DNA of 64,000 bases from a virus. A model generated the notes under the pieces. That model worked only from the letters and a program-made list of their open reading frames with translations. It had not been told where the DNA came from and did no database searches. The stretch is taken from IMG/VR virus record IMGVR_UViG_3300025133_005699, positions 41,811-105,810 of that record; one strand, 5' to 3'. Positions 12,701 to 21,200 of this stretch are shown in pieces; the first letter of the stretch is position 1, and every line of letters starts with the position of its first letter. A program made the translations under genes and the position numbers.

Positions 12701-13012
12701 ATGATGCCTAACACACAAACTATTGAGGTAAACCCCACCATACTAAGAGAGGCTCAACCTCTACATATAATTTCTTATGTTCAAAGCTCTGGAAATAAGA
12801 ATCTGGTTGTATGGAGAGAAGGTGTTGGTGGAGGAACAGAGGCAGAGGCAGATACTAGCCTAACGCTAACCAGTATTACATCAGCATCGGGCGTAAATGT
12901 GTATATGTCAGGGGGATATATATCTACAAACACAGCAAGTCTTACACTTCCAGAGGTTTACACGACACCTAGTGGAGATCCAGATTTGTTCATAAGAGGT
13001 TATAGCGAGTAA
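3749..13012 (+). CDS. Giant tail/virion structural protein (3087 aa)
   Basis: Very large structural protein, translationally coupled to the preceding gene by TAATG. Two Gly-Met-rich linkers lie at about residues 878-898 and 1211-1227. A segment near residues 2540-2600 resembles an FG-GAP/beta-propeller blade (FGSKIQLAGDFAFVGAP, then GAVYIFKYDSG). Two stretches (about residues 1985-2225 and 2785-3000) carry degenerate beta repeats of the kind MPLYMRTP / APLYMRAP / APLFLMQP separated by SG-rich turns, suggesting a fibre-like or beta-solenoid fold. There is no signal peptide or transmembrane segment. It is likely a tail-tip, neck or fibre component that contacts the host, but exact function is not recognised. 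The N-terminal third has several Cys-containing loops. Confidence 0.65.
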   Translation: MATKSLHIQNDQTDDAGVYQRNRGADLFMEAPGGIQQFTNFDAKVTSYNNSGNEVKAGFFDSPYRYREVFRTYGNATNMPFEYENGQYSPSDIKILDDIAIVAYKEHSQSVYTVNQELEGGHVIIKVTYEKTGEKVEAFRSVDLNSGLVIPDLGTAARNLTEFTGSNEIPGTNAGINAGYSIQPIGDVADALGIGPTTESGSTGPCADGLVGDTWTWNMSEEEPGWTITSPGECAAAGCGSLPPAYEGGSDLETGVGRCGVDDTIVYDPFVSDDDIPKKVNEGVQGCAGPTMPADALENKDSAIFFSQVKNKKGEIIDVLQGLVVDFTHGSTPDDATLLSLKSMSNANLIWVDECSADYVTYYYKVPVPLSGYYYQYGQKTQCGRVDIFERRSGTITAVDGNKITVTGPTGDGEFDIHLLNDYDRIKIVSGVNETKKDHPHPINGIKYVKRLPDLYNSETEKYDIPVDNQYYIYDDENLTMETETSSLRGTDGLLWAFQPDDPNSRTAMPWSTAGSNKGAVGVWRYKQTLFSPHGLNGDGVISRGTTPYINAMGIAPISDYGGGYDGAMEDDIERVSDIRNAMHLMAWGYRFGQAIDIIKQPGTDYYWLAISELGNIANADSGMTYFGEIQTVTGMSPVVNVPTYDEEGKINGYIKRGIGLQAAIDFGLDPTTKGLATIFINHETGKYDQSIDWNNIGNYSYGGFEDDIKSAKKGITTTIVSPFGYQSVPPLSKGYGKVWLYKVSMNSADSAIQAIETPEEINAGTRNGHVSSTSVFTRRLMDVFATVGGLYWFRAWISNLKAGLTGSPKHFKTHRSNVNTGSFGTTASDQIHYNFGYPERWAPSWIDGDEDEYGNPGGFDSGTGADLPDGGMMGGMGMGGDGMGGDGMGGDGMGGDGGDGVEPVSRSAGTNLLFVKSQKFVAELITYQEEFSKTWGDSDGGVDLFREWVIPYYRTNESPFHPYQTSMNAMTNGFKFADGFGFNICMKVDDITDGNKPIIAIANTVFPYLPSISRTADAALQSMQQELDRLKRRGYEDANTQSFIDRHTKTNEFITDFLSDGSGEAIDLASMARNGSIFIHNCNQPVNTQELDYTLRVSRMDAIPEDPRLGWLNKKYQGNYFYEYNYWYSDPPSMMFRDGSLLVGTDEGRIKVFKEESLSTHRYKAKRMQNYPTQHSRFITIGGVDYLLPENKAAGGFAGGMDTGQSIMDGDMGGDMGGGMGGGMGDNSYIPDTPVEGSGYKYFTDEEKKHMKKGFWANNGMLGDSGTSEGDVDYLDTWVWNAGPGGYDYMIDSGVTGWASLQSLLDAGHGRESYAPAGFVPMITEDDKPADYVSVYRNYSHYYINPTSDVLTTPIMPVGERFMHTATISKDRHPAYTLENQKDPRVLPKDERNILLGQPFGYLFRCDNGLLVTHGASYTNEFDIEGKSLAHRLYLYEVNKDGFFDFFQKITPATSNMANGLIPTNGIQNKYNRDGNTTRYRTLDIPKESVPNYVNIFPEGSITFEEKIEESRTIAYLMKNMYDVLSGMVVLMTPYGNAVFSDSGASKSYDFISDHRSSQVSPYFSFTEEFNAKNPYNLNNMYSYREGLGIDYPANIYDVNDEHSGLCAFYNIETSSSQYNSIRILKSVIFTIDVEENTTLKGADDSDIAQVLPILTFYKDDPRKTITQTAVADAMGGGTKLPYGPNSVYNPNSPHSPLYADGLQDSAALIKYPTYRRTSVAGDQGWRATVVIDGPTLSALSAHGSLIKNSNDNKTILYNDGNGYTDGSYSQTFDDVNKASFDSRAQVESTLVVGLMSHNTQTSDFDGIYRTKWVAGDENKGTWGQELNYIPYSKPFDISSNVHSFINKAKISSVKLAYNDYDLGDIRRFRCASFRENQHSPSVFFTRLEGNDAPTKFAQPGTEGFLRMGRSKTPALFDIEGTVLGGTNSESIQIVQSASYDFWGEWAVNYVADYVSHSSDIQKPEFLSLSIYSAPQSSKSFNMSTSGHVVSSGLAPTYIGGVASHSDSMPLKIGSTPAVNYLGLSLPVPLGFRCGGTSLFTPTAFGNTIVSGMSAQFPGGTGVNKGVALSVGMPYSSGGMRLAMGQPHLGSGNMNVAMSGVYGSYNSIPCIEGNLYLNATHVDNANIPLNLGRLSDSGNMPLYMRTPDPASGVMNLTINTEPFNSNNASYPSGLHLHQKGFAEKTANTSLYIGEQASAGSAPLFLMQPHRLPFIDPQSPPTFEGDDTMQIPNLYVSGAAVPTANSLDDNFHHQKQIVRENSQLDYSSNAESIISYNSSNSLSRNAFIPNGSHDYGVKRISKVGSSLESYNGLGTTSFYNNEMSRQAIDSNGTYLAVGTNSSLVSNMPPLQIFNILDESSVKLAYTYTEFKEDLVDLSISNASEVMFYYKDVKISPENKIAVSVRAQFNEYISDMIFILEEKAFDRLSTTKNAFDECAIKPQKRLNVTIESFKRWKITSAFTSSSWKKTTSVDKILNRVMGESISWKGEDLYYGKQSTRFANIYARYESDDYATENKAFGFNQTRDAAGYNSNINNIPAGTKTGFGSKIQLAGDFAFVGAPLLDPYIANNNLSAVNAASPDGAVYIFKYDSGWSYVDAIYSGGLISSAIAGVDSCAYDAKLFGYDLDYDSKSGYLSVGEPMSNTVYQFNINAAGTPSLLNSYSSTDSKFGTFVNSVSAGLITNTKSKIQDVVYSQDFEFSTEEIESEIQQYVPGINVINSVSHEIVSVQKATLIGEEKLLVTRDFEVNYGAGRIKKIQKISLLDLRDINGTLYISGPSPVSDSLNLSVLIPSGGATGDLGITFGSIGTGVAMPLHLTNYIGSGEAPLYMRAPLQHPQTLYMSADFTPATSESSLVTAGPLYASNASDLSIEGKTARDLSSSVFVLGGREGGGGMAQMGVNMRIAQVDLYPTSGQQDVLITGIGHGTGNITGSPSLWLGAGDYGPASGTTFMRMEAPPSAEVSASKGLAIITDPASGVAENTATLMMPNTQTIEVNPTILREAQPLHIISYVQSSGNKNLVVWREGVGGGTEAEADTSLTLTSITSASGVNVYMSGGYISTNTASLTLPEVYTTPSGDPDLFIRGYSE
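6380..6439 (+). repeat. Four perfect 15-bp tandem repeats (Gly-Met-Gly-Gly-Asp)
   Basis: The unit GGTATGGGCGGTGAC is repeated four times without mismatch, in frame inside the 3087-aa tail protein, encoding GMGGD units. Degenerate copies flank it on both sides (about 6358-6379 and 6440-6452). It probably forms a flexible linker and could vary in copy number by replication slippage. Confidence 0.95.
7382..7429 (+). repeat. Degenerate 12-bp tandem repeats (GDMG/GGMG)
   Basis: Four 12-bp units of the pattern GRY-ATG-GGC-GGY encode a second Gly-Met-rich linker about 330 residues after the first, in the same protein. The units differ at one or two bases, so this array is older or under weaker homogenisation than the one at 6380. 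Confidence 0.85.
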
Positions 13013-13023
13013 GGAGTTAATTT

Positions 13024-14499
13024 ATGGCAGTTACATTTAATCCAGTTGGGGGAGACTCAATCACAATCGGCGGTACAGCCGCTACGGGGCCTTTCCCTAA
13101 ATATTCAGTTTCTACCGAAAGGGTAGAGGCGTCGGACGGCACCCTTATAGATATGACATACAGCATATCTGTAACTGGTCAGATTATAGCTAGTGGAGAC
13201 ATGGTAGATGCTGGTGCCAGACAGGATAGTTTACATGAAGCAATGATAGCTAAACTAGTAGCTATGGAAAATGATATTCCTGTTGGAACTCTGGAAATAG
13301 TTGCCTATGGTGGGCGCGCAAATGTTTTGAATTTTAATGACGCAACACTCACAAGTATAAGCTTTGGTGAACAAGATGACGACACCGCCGGAACTCAAGT
13401 TGGGGATTATACTTTTGAGTTTACCGCCCATAAAAGAAGTTCTACTAAAACTGGTAGTTCGTACAGTCTAGCCAGTGCAGAAGAGAGTTGGGATATATCT
13501 GAGAACGCTGAGCGATATTACGCAAGTAATGATTTCACCAACCTTCCTAGCAAGACTTATACTATAACCCACACAGTAAGTGCTGCCGGATATAACAAAG
13601 TTACAGATACTACGTTTAATGATTCTGGATGGGCTCAAGCTAAAGACTGGGTTCTCAGTAGGTTGGTTACTACTCCCGCAACAACTATCACACAAAGTGT
13701 TGCAGGACAAGACAGGTTCACGGATTTTCAGGGAATCTACATGGGCGAAAGCTCTAGCGACTTTATTGACCTAAGCACCGATAGCGCATACAACCATAGT
13801 CGAGTGGCGCAGTCAGACCTTCCCGGCGGCTCATATTCTGTTACAGAAACATGGTACATATCTAAACTCGCGGTCACGCATGATTTTGATATGTCGTTAG
13901 ATACGGGAGAAGATGGAGTAACCAATATTACAGTTAATGGTAGCATACAGGGGCTTAACACATCTTCTTTTGCTACAAGATCTGAAGATAAAATTACACA
14001 GGCGGAGGGCGTTCTTGATAATTGTTTAACTCAGGCTTATGGGTTAGCAAATACCTTTTATCAAGCAACTATTACGTCTGCTACACCTCTTAGTACCTCA
14101 GAAATGTCTAAAAGTGTATCTAAAAATAGAACAACTGGTGTTATAACCTATAGTTTAAGCTATAATGATAATGAGTTAGAGTCAGATGATACAATAACTG
14201 AAAGTCTTCAAATTTCAGACGATAACGAAGATCGGTCAAACAATGTTGTTGCCATAATACAAATTATAGGTAAAACTGATGGCCCTATTTTTCAGAATAT
14301 GGGAACAACCACTGAAAGGAAAAGGAGTGCAAGCTTGGAATGGACAATGAAAAGAGCTAATAGGAGCAGTAAGCCCTCTGCGGATGCTCTCGCTGCTGTT
14401 AATGCGTATAAACCTACAGGAGCGTATCAGCTGAGTAAGTCAGAAAGTTGGACACCCTCAACTGGCGGATATTCTTTATCAATAGAATGGACATATTAG
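13024..14499 (+). CDS. Putative tail structural protein (491 aa)
   Basis: Soluble, Ser/Thr-rich, beta-strand-rich protein without signal peptide or membrane segment. The start is set by an AAGGAG Shine-Dalgarno at 13011-13016 that overlaps the stop of the preceding gene, 7 nt before ATG. Two sections look alike: VTGQIIASGDMVDAGARQD near the N-terminus and ITVNGSIQGLNTSS past the middle are both followed by alpha/beta segments, which suggests a duplicated tail-tube or sheath-like fold. It sits between two large tail genes. No confident family assignment; a tail tube or tail terminator role is inferred from position only. Confidence 0.55.
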   Translation: MAVTFNPVGGDSITIGGTAATGPFPKYSVSTERVEASDGTLIDMTYSISVTGQIIASGDMVDAGARQDSLHEAMIAKLVAMENDIPVGTLEIVAYGGRANVLNFNDATLTSISFGEQDDDTAGTQVGDYTFEFTAHKRSSTKTGSSYSLASAEESWDISENAERYYASNDFTNLPSKTYTITHTVSAAGYNKVTDTTFNDSGWAQAKDWVLSRLVTTPATTITQSVAGQDRFTDFQGIYMGESSSDFIDLSTDSAYNHSRVAQSDLPGGSYSVTETWYISKLAVTHDFDMSLDTGEDGVTNITVNGSIQGLNTSSFATRSEDKITQAEGVLDNCLTQAYGLANTFYQATITSATPLSTSEMSKSVSKNRTTGVITYSLSYNDNELESDDTITESLQISDDNEDRSNNVVAIIQIIGKTDGPIFQNMGTTTERKRSASLEWTMKRANRSSKPSADALAAVNAYKPTGAYQLSKSESWTPSTGGYSLSIEWTY

Positions 14500-14500
14500 C

Positions 14501-17500
14501 ATGGTACAATTAACAGAGCCTTTAAAAATGTTCGGCGTATACGTCGAATCTTTTACGTCGTCGGTTGGATATGGCGCGGAATCCAGCACTATGCAGATGA
14601 CCCTCGTAGAAGATCCAGACGATAACATTACAATAAAGCACTCTCTTGATGGTGGAGCTACATTTGTAGATGGGTTTCCAGAGGTTGGCACAGTGTGCCA
14701 GTTTGCTTTTGAGGGGTTTGAGTTTGTAGGTATATTCCAGAGGTATAACTATTCTGAGTCTACTGGTGGTAGAAAGTATGACGTAACTTTTGAGTCTCCA
14801 TCTAAAATTCTTGATGGCGTACAGGTTATATTGAGTGGGTTTGAGGGTACTGGATTTTGGGATAAACCATTTTACCCTTCTACTGATTGGAATTTCACTA
14901 GCCAACTTAACAATGTTTATAACCCCTTTGGTATTAAAGAAAACTACACTTGGGGAGGAACGTTTGGCTATTCTGATTATAACTCAGCTGGCTTTCCTGT
15001 CGTAGACGACCCAAACCAAACAGGGTTGGCGGCTAAGGGTCTCCTCACCATGATAGAGGAGATATCTCAGTCTAAGTATACTTACGACAATCCAAACGGA
15101 GCCGCGATACATACTTCAGTTAACTCTAGCGGTGAAGAGCTGATAGGTGGGCCCATATGTTATGGCGACAGTAAATTTGTCATAGACTTTGGAAATCTAA
15201 AAACTATTGTGCCGGATTTCTTCAGGCTAAAGGGGCCCACCAAAAGTATAAATGCTATACTTCAAGAGTGCTGTGAATTGATTGTTCATGATTATGTTAC
15301 GATCATAGACCCTGTATATACTCAGGTACAAACAGGGTATAGCGTTGCCCGCCCCACTAGCTTTGCTCCCGGTGTTCCGCAGGGTCAATACAAAAAGGTT
15401 ATTAGAAATGGAGTAGTTCCAATTCAATATGATGTAAATGGTAACGTCACAGGGCCGGTAATATCATTTAAGTACTTAGATAAGTCTGAGCAGCCCAGAC
15501 CGGGCGTTGTCGCAGACCTTGTTGCGGCGGCAAAACAAAACGATACTCTTATTTCTGCTAATAATGGTCAGGAATATGCTGATGTCGTTACACAAAAAAT
15601 GATTATTGGAGATCAAGCTACTCGCGTATGGGAAGCGGGTATGGAATATCTTATTCCCGTATATGGAAAAGATCTTAACGGTAACTGGCTAGTAGGAACG
15701 GGGTTTGGCGATCAAGATTTCGCTCCAGTGGCGCTCGGTAATGGTGGAGTGTATCAGGCTCGTATTCAGGAGTTTAGGTCTGCAATGTCGGGATTTGAGC
15801 AGTGGCAATTATATCATGAGCTAGGGGGATTTTATGGGTATAGCAATGTGGGCAACCCTCTTTACGGTTCAATAGCTATGGGTACTTCGGCAGCTATGAG
15901 CGCCTTTCTCCAAAACACGATGCCGGGTGGCGCTGTCTTACCCGGCTTTAATGGAGATTGGCATAGAAGGATGTTAATGGATGGGAGGGGGGCAGCTTCA
16001 GAAGGCGCGGGTCGCGGTCAGCAAAAAGAGATATTTGACGCGGTTTTAAATGCGGCTACAAACTATTGGGGTAAGACATACTTTGTATTGCTCCCCGTAG
16101 AGCCGGGCGGCTATGATAACAATATTAGATATAAGAATGCATTTGAAACAGAAGCAGCTTGGGAAATAACTGATGCTGGCTGGGACCCTGATTTTCGTGT
16201 TAAAGACATAAGTATGTATAATGATGAGGGCGCACTAAAAGCTTGCGCCGGATATTATCCCTCTATTTCATCAGGCAGAACAAGTGCAGCCAAGATGAAA
16301 GATTTTGGGAATATAGAAAAAACTGTACCTTATACACTTCCCGGATCTACCACACTAGTAGGGTCAGAGATAAAGGTTGATAAGCAGATCTACTGGATGA
16401 ATAATCCATACCATCAGAATAATAATAATCCATATGATGATGTAAGTGCTATGGTACATATAGAGTGCCCACAAGTATGGGAATTTGACCCTAATGCAAG
16501 CGAAAAGGCTGCTTTAGATTCCACGATGGGGCTCGGGGCATTCTCGGCTGCATTCCTGCACACTCCCGGGTGGGGGGGAAGTATCGATGTAGAGGGTGAG
16601 CAATACTGGCTGGAGGTGGAAAATCCGGATACTGGCAATAAGACAACGGAATACTACAACACATCTAGCTATTCATCATTTGAAAACGAGATGATGGCAA
16701 TGAGATATTCGCCAAGGGTTGTTAGGCCTTTTAAGGTTTCAATTCCTCAAAAGAGCAATCGCTATAGCTGGGGTCCTTGGTATAGGTTTAGCACTAAAAT
16801 AGGTAAGGCTGAGGTAGAACAAAACAGTCAGTTAAAACCTGAAACATTTGGAAGTAGAGCGCTTTTAGATAAAGCCGGTGCGGCTTTAACTTATGCTGGA
16901 ACTGCTGATTTATATGCTTCTGAGTCTGGGTCTGTTGATTTAGCTGAATTCCCACAATACAACATTGCAGATAGGTTTGACACAAACGGCCCATATATTA
17001 CAAAGATGGATGTCTCCGTTGGTACGGGTGGGATTACTACAAAATATCAGTTCTCTACATGGACTAGGAATTTTGGTAAGATAGCTAAGTATAATATTGA
17101 CCGAATAGCGAAGATAAACAAAGATAAAATTAAGGCCCAGAAAGAGGGAACTGTCGCTCGGTTTAGCACTAATCAAAAGAGCTCTGTAAATGCATTACAG
17201 CAGCATGCCAATGTCCTTAATCCCATAGATACAAACTTCATGAGTGGACTTCAGGTTCCTGCTCTTCCCGCTGGCGGCGCTAACTCCAATTCGCTTGGGT
17301 CAACTGTTATGTCTATGTCTACAAAAAATGCGGCGTCTTTACATTTTTCTTCTGGTCGAGGTGTTAGCTTTCACGGCAAGAATGCGCCCAGTTATAATTT
17401 TAGCTTTGGATGTACTCCCGAGCAGCTATGGTCTCCGGTCGGTATAAGAAAAGCACCCACCGAGGGAAAAGATCCGCAAGGCAATCCAGACATTCTACCT

Positions 17501-18286
17501 TACATTTGGGAGCCGACTAAGGGGGAAAATATAGATGAAGATGCCGATACGTCTGGTGGAGCAGATCATTTTTATAACCAGCACGTATCTCCTACTTCCA
17601 GAGATTTAGACCCATATGCTTTGAGTAGGGATGATCCAAATATGCCTGCGAGAATGAAAGAATTCGTTAAGCTTGATTTTGGGGCAGTTCTGATGGATGA
17701 CTTTAATTGGCTAATTGGTAAGAGTCCCCTTACGGGCGAAACAAACAACATGCATCTATCTTTCAATGGTAATACTGTTCCTAGCGATGTTGACGAGGTA
17801 AGAACATTTGGCTTGCGTGGCCCACTACTGCTGTCTGGTTGGGGTTATGACGTTATGGGGCATCCTGTTCCCGGAAAGGCAGATGGTAATTTTGAACCAC
17901 TTAATCCCGCAGAAAATAGAGCGAGCTGGAAAACCGGCCCTGTTGATTTAAAATGGGACGATGAGCGTCAGGTTTGGGCTGGCGGACTTCAGTTTGTAGA
18001 GGGGATTCTCGAAACCAAGATTGAACCAGCTGAAGATGCTATTGATACGCCAGACACTACGGGCACAATGAAAGTATATAGGCGTACCAATAAGGTCGCA
18101 GGGATGGAATGGAGCGAGGAAGACGAACATGGAGAATATGGAATTATAACCCTTACAAACCGTGACCCCTCTTTGTCTGTTGATCCCGGCGCCGCTGACT
18201 ATGATATATATGTAATGGCGGTGAGGATTAATCAAGAGTGGCGAGTAGTTTATGTAAGTTGTGACAACAAAAGCACAGGAGCATAA
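14501..18286 (+). CDS. Putative tail hub/baseplate protein (1261 aa)
   Basis: Large virion protein starting one base after the preceding stop, with no clear Shine-Dalgarno, so it is probably translated by coupling. The first 130 residues (TEPLKMFGVYVESF, then FEFVGIFQRYNYSE and YDVTFESPSKILDGVQV) resemble the start of baseplate-hub or gpD-like tail proteins that bind the tail tube. The middle is Trp/Tyr/Gly-rich and the C-terminus is acidic (about residues 1180-1255). There is no signal peptide, transmembrane segment or recognisable lytic motif. It belongs to the plus-strand tail operon. The hub assignment is inference from the N-terminal pattern and gene order. Confidence 0.5.
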   Translation: MVQLTEPLKMFGVYVESFTSSVGYGAESSTMQMTLVEDPDDNITIKHSLDGGATFVDGFPEVGTVCQFAFEGFEFVGIFQRYNYSESTGGRKYDVTFESPSKILDGVQVILSGFEGTGFWDKPFYPSTDWNFTSQLNNVYNPFGIKENYTWGGTFGYSDYNSAGFPVVDDPNQTGLAAKGLLTMIEEISQSKYTYDNPNGAAIHTSVNSSGEELIGGPICYGDSKFVIDFGNLKTIVPDFFRLKGPTKSINAILQECCELIVHDYVTIIDPVYTQVQTGYSVARPTSFAPGVPQGQYKKVIRNGVVPIQYDVNGNVTGPVISFKYLDKSEQPRPGVVADLVAAAKQNDTLISANNGQEYADVVTQKMIIGDQATRVWEAGMEYLIPVYGKDLNGNWLVGTGFGDQDFAPVALGNGGVYQARIQEFRSAMSGFEQWQLYHELGGFYGYSNVGNPLYGSIAMGTSAAMSAFLQNTMPGGAVLPGFNGDWHRRMLMDGRGAASEGAGRGQQKEIFDAVLNAATNYWGKTYFVLLPVEPGGYDNNIRYKNAFETEAAWEITDAGWDPDFRVKDISMYNDEGALKACAGYYPSISSGRTSAAKMKDFGNIEKTVPYTLPGSTTLVGSEIKVDKQIYWMNNPYHQNNNNPYDDVSAMVHIECPQVWEFDPNASEKAALDSTMGLGAFSAAFLHTPGWGGSIDVEGEQYWLEVENPDTGNKTTEYYNTSSYSSFENEMMAMRYSPRVVRPFKVSIPQKSNRYSWGPWYRFSTKIGKAEVEQNSQLKPETFGSRALLDKAGAALTYAGTADLYASESGSVDLAEFPQYNIADRFDTNGPYITKMDVSVGTGGITTKYQFSTWTRNFGKIAKYNIDRIAKINKDKIKAQKEGTVARFSTNQKSSVNALQQHANVLNPIDTNFMSGLQVPALPAGGANSNSLGSTVMSMSTKNAASLHFSSGRGVSFHGKNAPSYNFSFGCTPEQLWSPVGIRKAPTEGKDPQGNPDILPYIWEPTKGENIDEDADTSGGADHFYNQHVSPTSRDLDPYALSRDDPNMPARMKEFVKLDFGAVLMDDFNWLIGKSPLTGETNNMHLSFNGNTVPSDVDEVRTFGLRGPLLLSGWGYDVMGHPVPGKADGNFEPLNPAENRASWKTGPVDLKWDDERQVWAGGLQFVEGILETKIEPAEDAIDTPDTTGTMKVYRRTNKVAGMEWSEEDEHGEYGIITLTNRDPSLSVDPGAADYDIYVMAVRINQEWRVVYVSCDNKSTGA

Positions 18287-18288
18287 CT

Positions 18289-21200
18289 ATGGGTAGGCCA
18301 GCGTGCAGCTCTTGTTGTAAAGTAATAGAAATCCTCCCTACGAGGAGCGGGTGTCGTGACCAATACTATAAAGTATATTATAAGTTAGGGGGTGGCGGAT
18401 GGAAGACGTCCGATGAATATGATGACCACTTGCAAAATAATGAGCTTAAGTTAGGCGACAAAATAGGTGCTGCTTGGCGTTCCACCCGCAATAAATCCCC
18501 AGCGACAGCCACAGTCACCATAACTGATGTTGCTGAGCTTGCTATCGGAGACAAAGTGACTCTGCGGGCAACAGATGCCCCAGCTACGGATATTGATTTT
18601 AGCGTAGCCTTGGCCGGACCTAATACTTGGGCTGTTGCCTTAACAAACGCCGCCACGGCAACTAGCTTGGCAGCAGCGATTGACGACCACCCCGATTTTA
18701 GCGCTTCGGCAGTCGGTGAGGTTGTAACGATCACGCAGGAAACCAAGGGGCTGGCAGGAAACACCCCCGTGACGTTAACAGATGCCGGAATTGCTGGCAT
18801 GACCTCGACAGATTTCGTTGATGGCAGCGATAGTAAAGCCCACAGATTCCCCTTCGATTGGAGTGGTCGCCGTTGGGACGGATCGATGGGCTACAACGCC
18901 GTTTTTCCATATACCATTACCAACATAGTGGCGACGGGACCAAATGGTGAACCTACTAAGATTGAACTTACACCTCTACCTTGGGGTGGCTATCCGGCAG
19001 TCGGTAGCCCCTTCGTGATCGACGTAACAGAAACAAGCACCTATGAACTAAGAAAAGAGGACGGCATTGTCGTGTGGAATAAGAAGGGTTTTAAAGGTCT
19101 AACAGCAATAAAGTATGTCCTTACCAAGTCTGATTATGGTGAATACCTTTTGGGCAAAACAGAAGATTGGCCCGCAGTCAGCTGTTGGACTTTCGGTCAG
19201 GACTTTTATAATCCAAACGATACAGATGCTGAGATAATGGATAATTTCAAATCTGGGGATCAAGACGTTGGCTGGCATCTACCAGCCCGTTGGACCGCTA
19301 CGATTGGCGATGCTAATGGGCAAAATATAGTAGTTACTAAACAGATTTCTGGGAACATCTCGCGCGCAAGTTTCGAAAGAAAGCCAAGCCCAGATCATAT
19401 ACCACCAACCGTGTTGATGAATGTTGACTGTAGGGATAATCTAGGGGTCGATCAATCTGGTCGCATAGACTGTCTGCCCTCAGAGAAAGATGCTTTTGGT
19501 CAATGCCCGACTGTTAAGCCGGTTCTTGCTTGGAAAGATTGGTTAATCAACAACGGCTATCTAAAGCCCGGCACTTACGGGGGAGTTGTAGATTCAGGTA
19601 AACCTAGTAATTTCTCAGTTCAGGTTACAGATTATTTTGTAGAACATACTACAAAAATAACCCACAATGGAAAAATAATATCTGACACCGTTACAGAGAC
19701 GCTCTATAAGACCGAGCGGAGGCTATTTAATTTTGGAGTTGATACCTACGCGGGAACTTGCACCAGCTTCCGAATGGGTATGAAGATATCAGGCCAAGGG
19801 GGGGCCGTTTCAAGTACATTGTGGGGCACCAACATGGACGAGTATACTTCGCTAAGTTACTGTCTTACGTATCCATTTTTTAGCCATGAACACGGTACAT
19901 ATTATTTCCGCAACGGTGTGGATGTCGATTTCACCCCACCTCCAGACGGAACAATAGAGGATACGGATGGAATAGAATTTTATCATGCAGATAAAAAATT
20001 GTTTAACAAAATAAGTGTAGAGTCTACAGAGTTTAGGGTGTTCAACCCATACTCGAATGCAGGCCCTGAGGGGGTGGGGAGAGTGGTAACAGGTAGCGAG
20101 CTTGAGGACTATACTACCATTGATCCACGTTTTAAACCCCAAAACCCATATCCGTACTATGGAGGTATACAGGCCGCAGAACATGGGGACAGTCTTAACA
20201 CTTGGCAAACGTGGTATGTAACTCCGCCGAGCGCTATATATACTGACAACAAGCTGAGCCTTTCGAGAGAAGAGCCTCAAAGTATAGTGGCGGAGGATCA
20301 ATCTCTAGATAAGATAGTGGAACTCCCAGTGGGTTGGCCTAGAGTTGATGGAAAGCTCGGTCAGTCAGTTGAAACATTTGAAAAATATATGCTCTCGAAC
20401 CCCAGAAAACACGAAGAAGGCGGCCCATATATTGATATTATTTTTGTGTCATTCAGAACGAAGAGGGGTGCTGATGAATCTGGGATAGATATTGAAGAAG
20501 GTATGGAAGTATATCATCCTGTGGGAGATGATGATAAATATACCATTAAACAAATATTAGAACAGGGGCCAAATCTTAAGCCTACCAAAGTCAGGATTAG
20601 TAGTGGTAGGATCATGAATGATAAGGTTGTTGATGTATCAGAGATTGAGCTATTAGAAGACGTACTTCAATACACTATGTGTGAACGTACATATAAATTA
20701 CAGTTGGTATACCTCAAAGCTTTGAGCACAAAAGAGGGTAAAGATTATTATAATCCATTTAAATATAGGGTTACGCGGATTGATCTTATTAATCCGGACA
20801 TTGATATAGATCGTGTAGGGAGTGAGATTTCCGGGAGCCCACAGATGGTAGATATTGAGGTGGGCGTTAAGGTTTTATATCCTATTGGGCAGTTTGACGC
20901 GAATGGTGATGCGATAGTTCCCGATGAATACACTATTGACGAAATAGTGGAGCCTGCGCCAGACTCTGAAAACGCTGGAGACGAACCCACTAAGGTTAGG
21001 CTTAGCAACCCATTAGCCGGTGCTGATGGAGATGTGGTTGACGTGTCAGAGATTGAGCTGATAAACCCAAATGAAAACCCGACCTATATAAAGATGACGA
21101 ATAACTGGACGCTTGATGTGTGGGATAGTCGAGCCGATTGGCTTGAAAGGGCCTACGGTTTTGATGTTTTTGGAGAAAGTTATTATTTGAGCCTAACCGA

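Noticed and set aside
3749-13012. Other reading frames on both strands inside the giant tail gene
   Set aside because: They lack ribosome sites, have atypical composition and lie fully inside a continuous 3087-codon frame.
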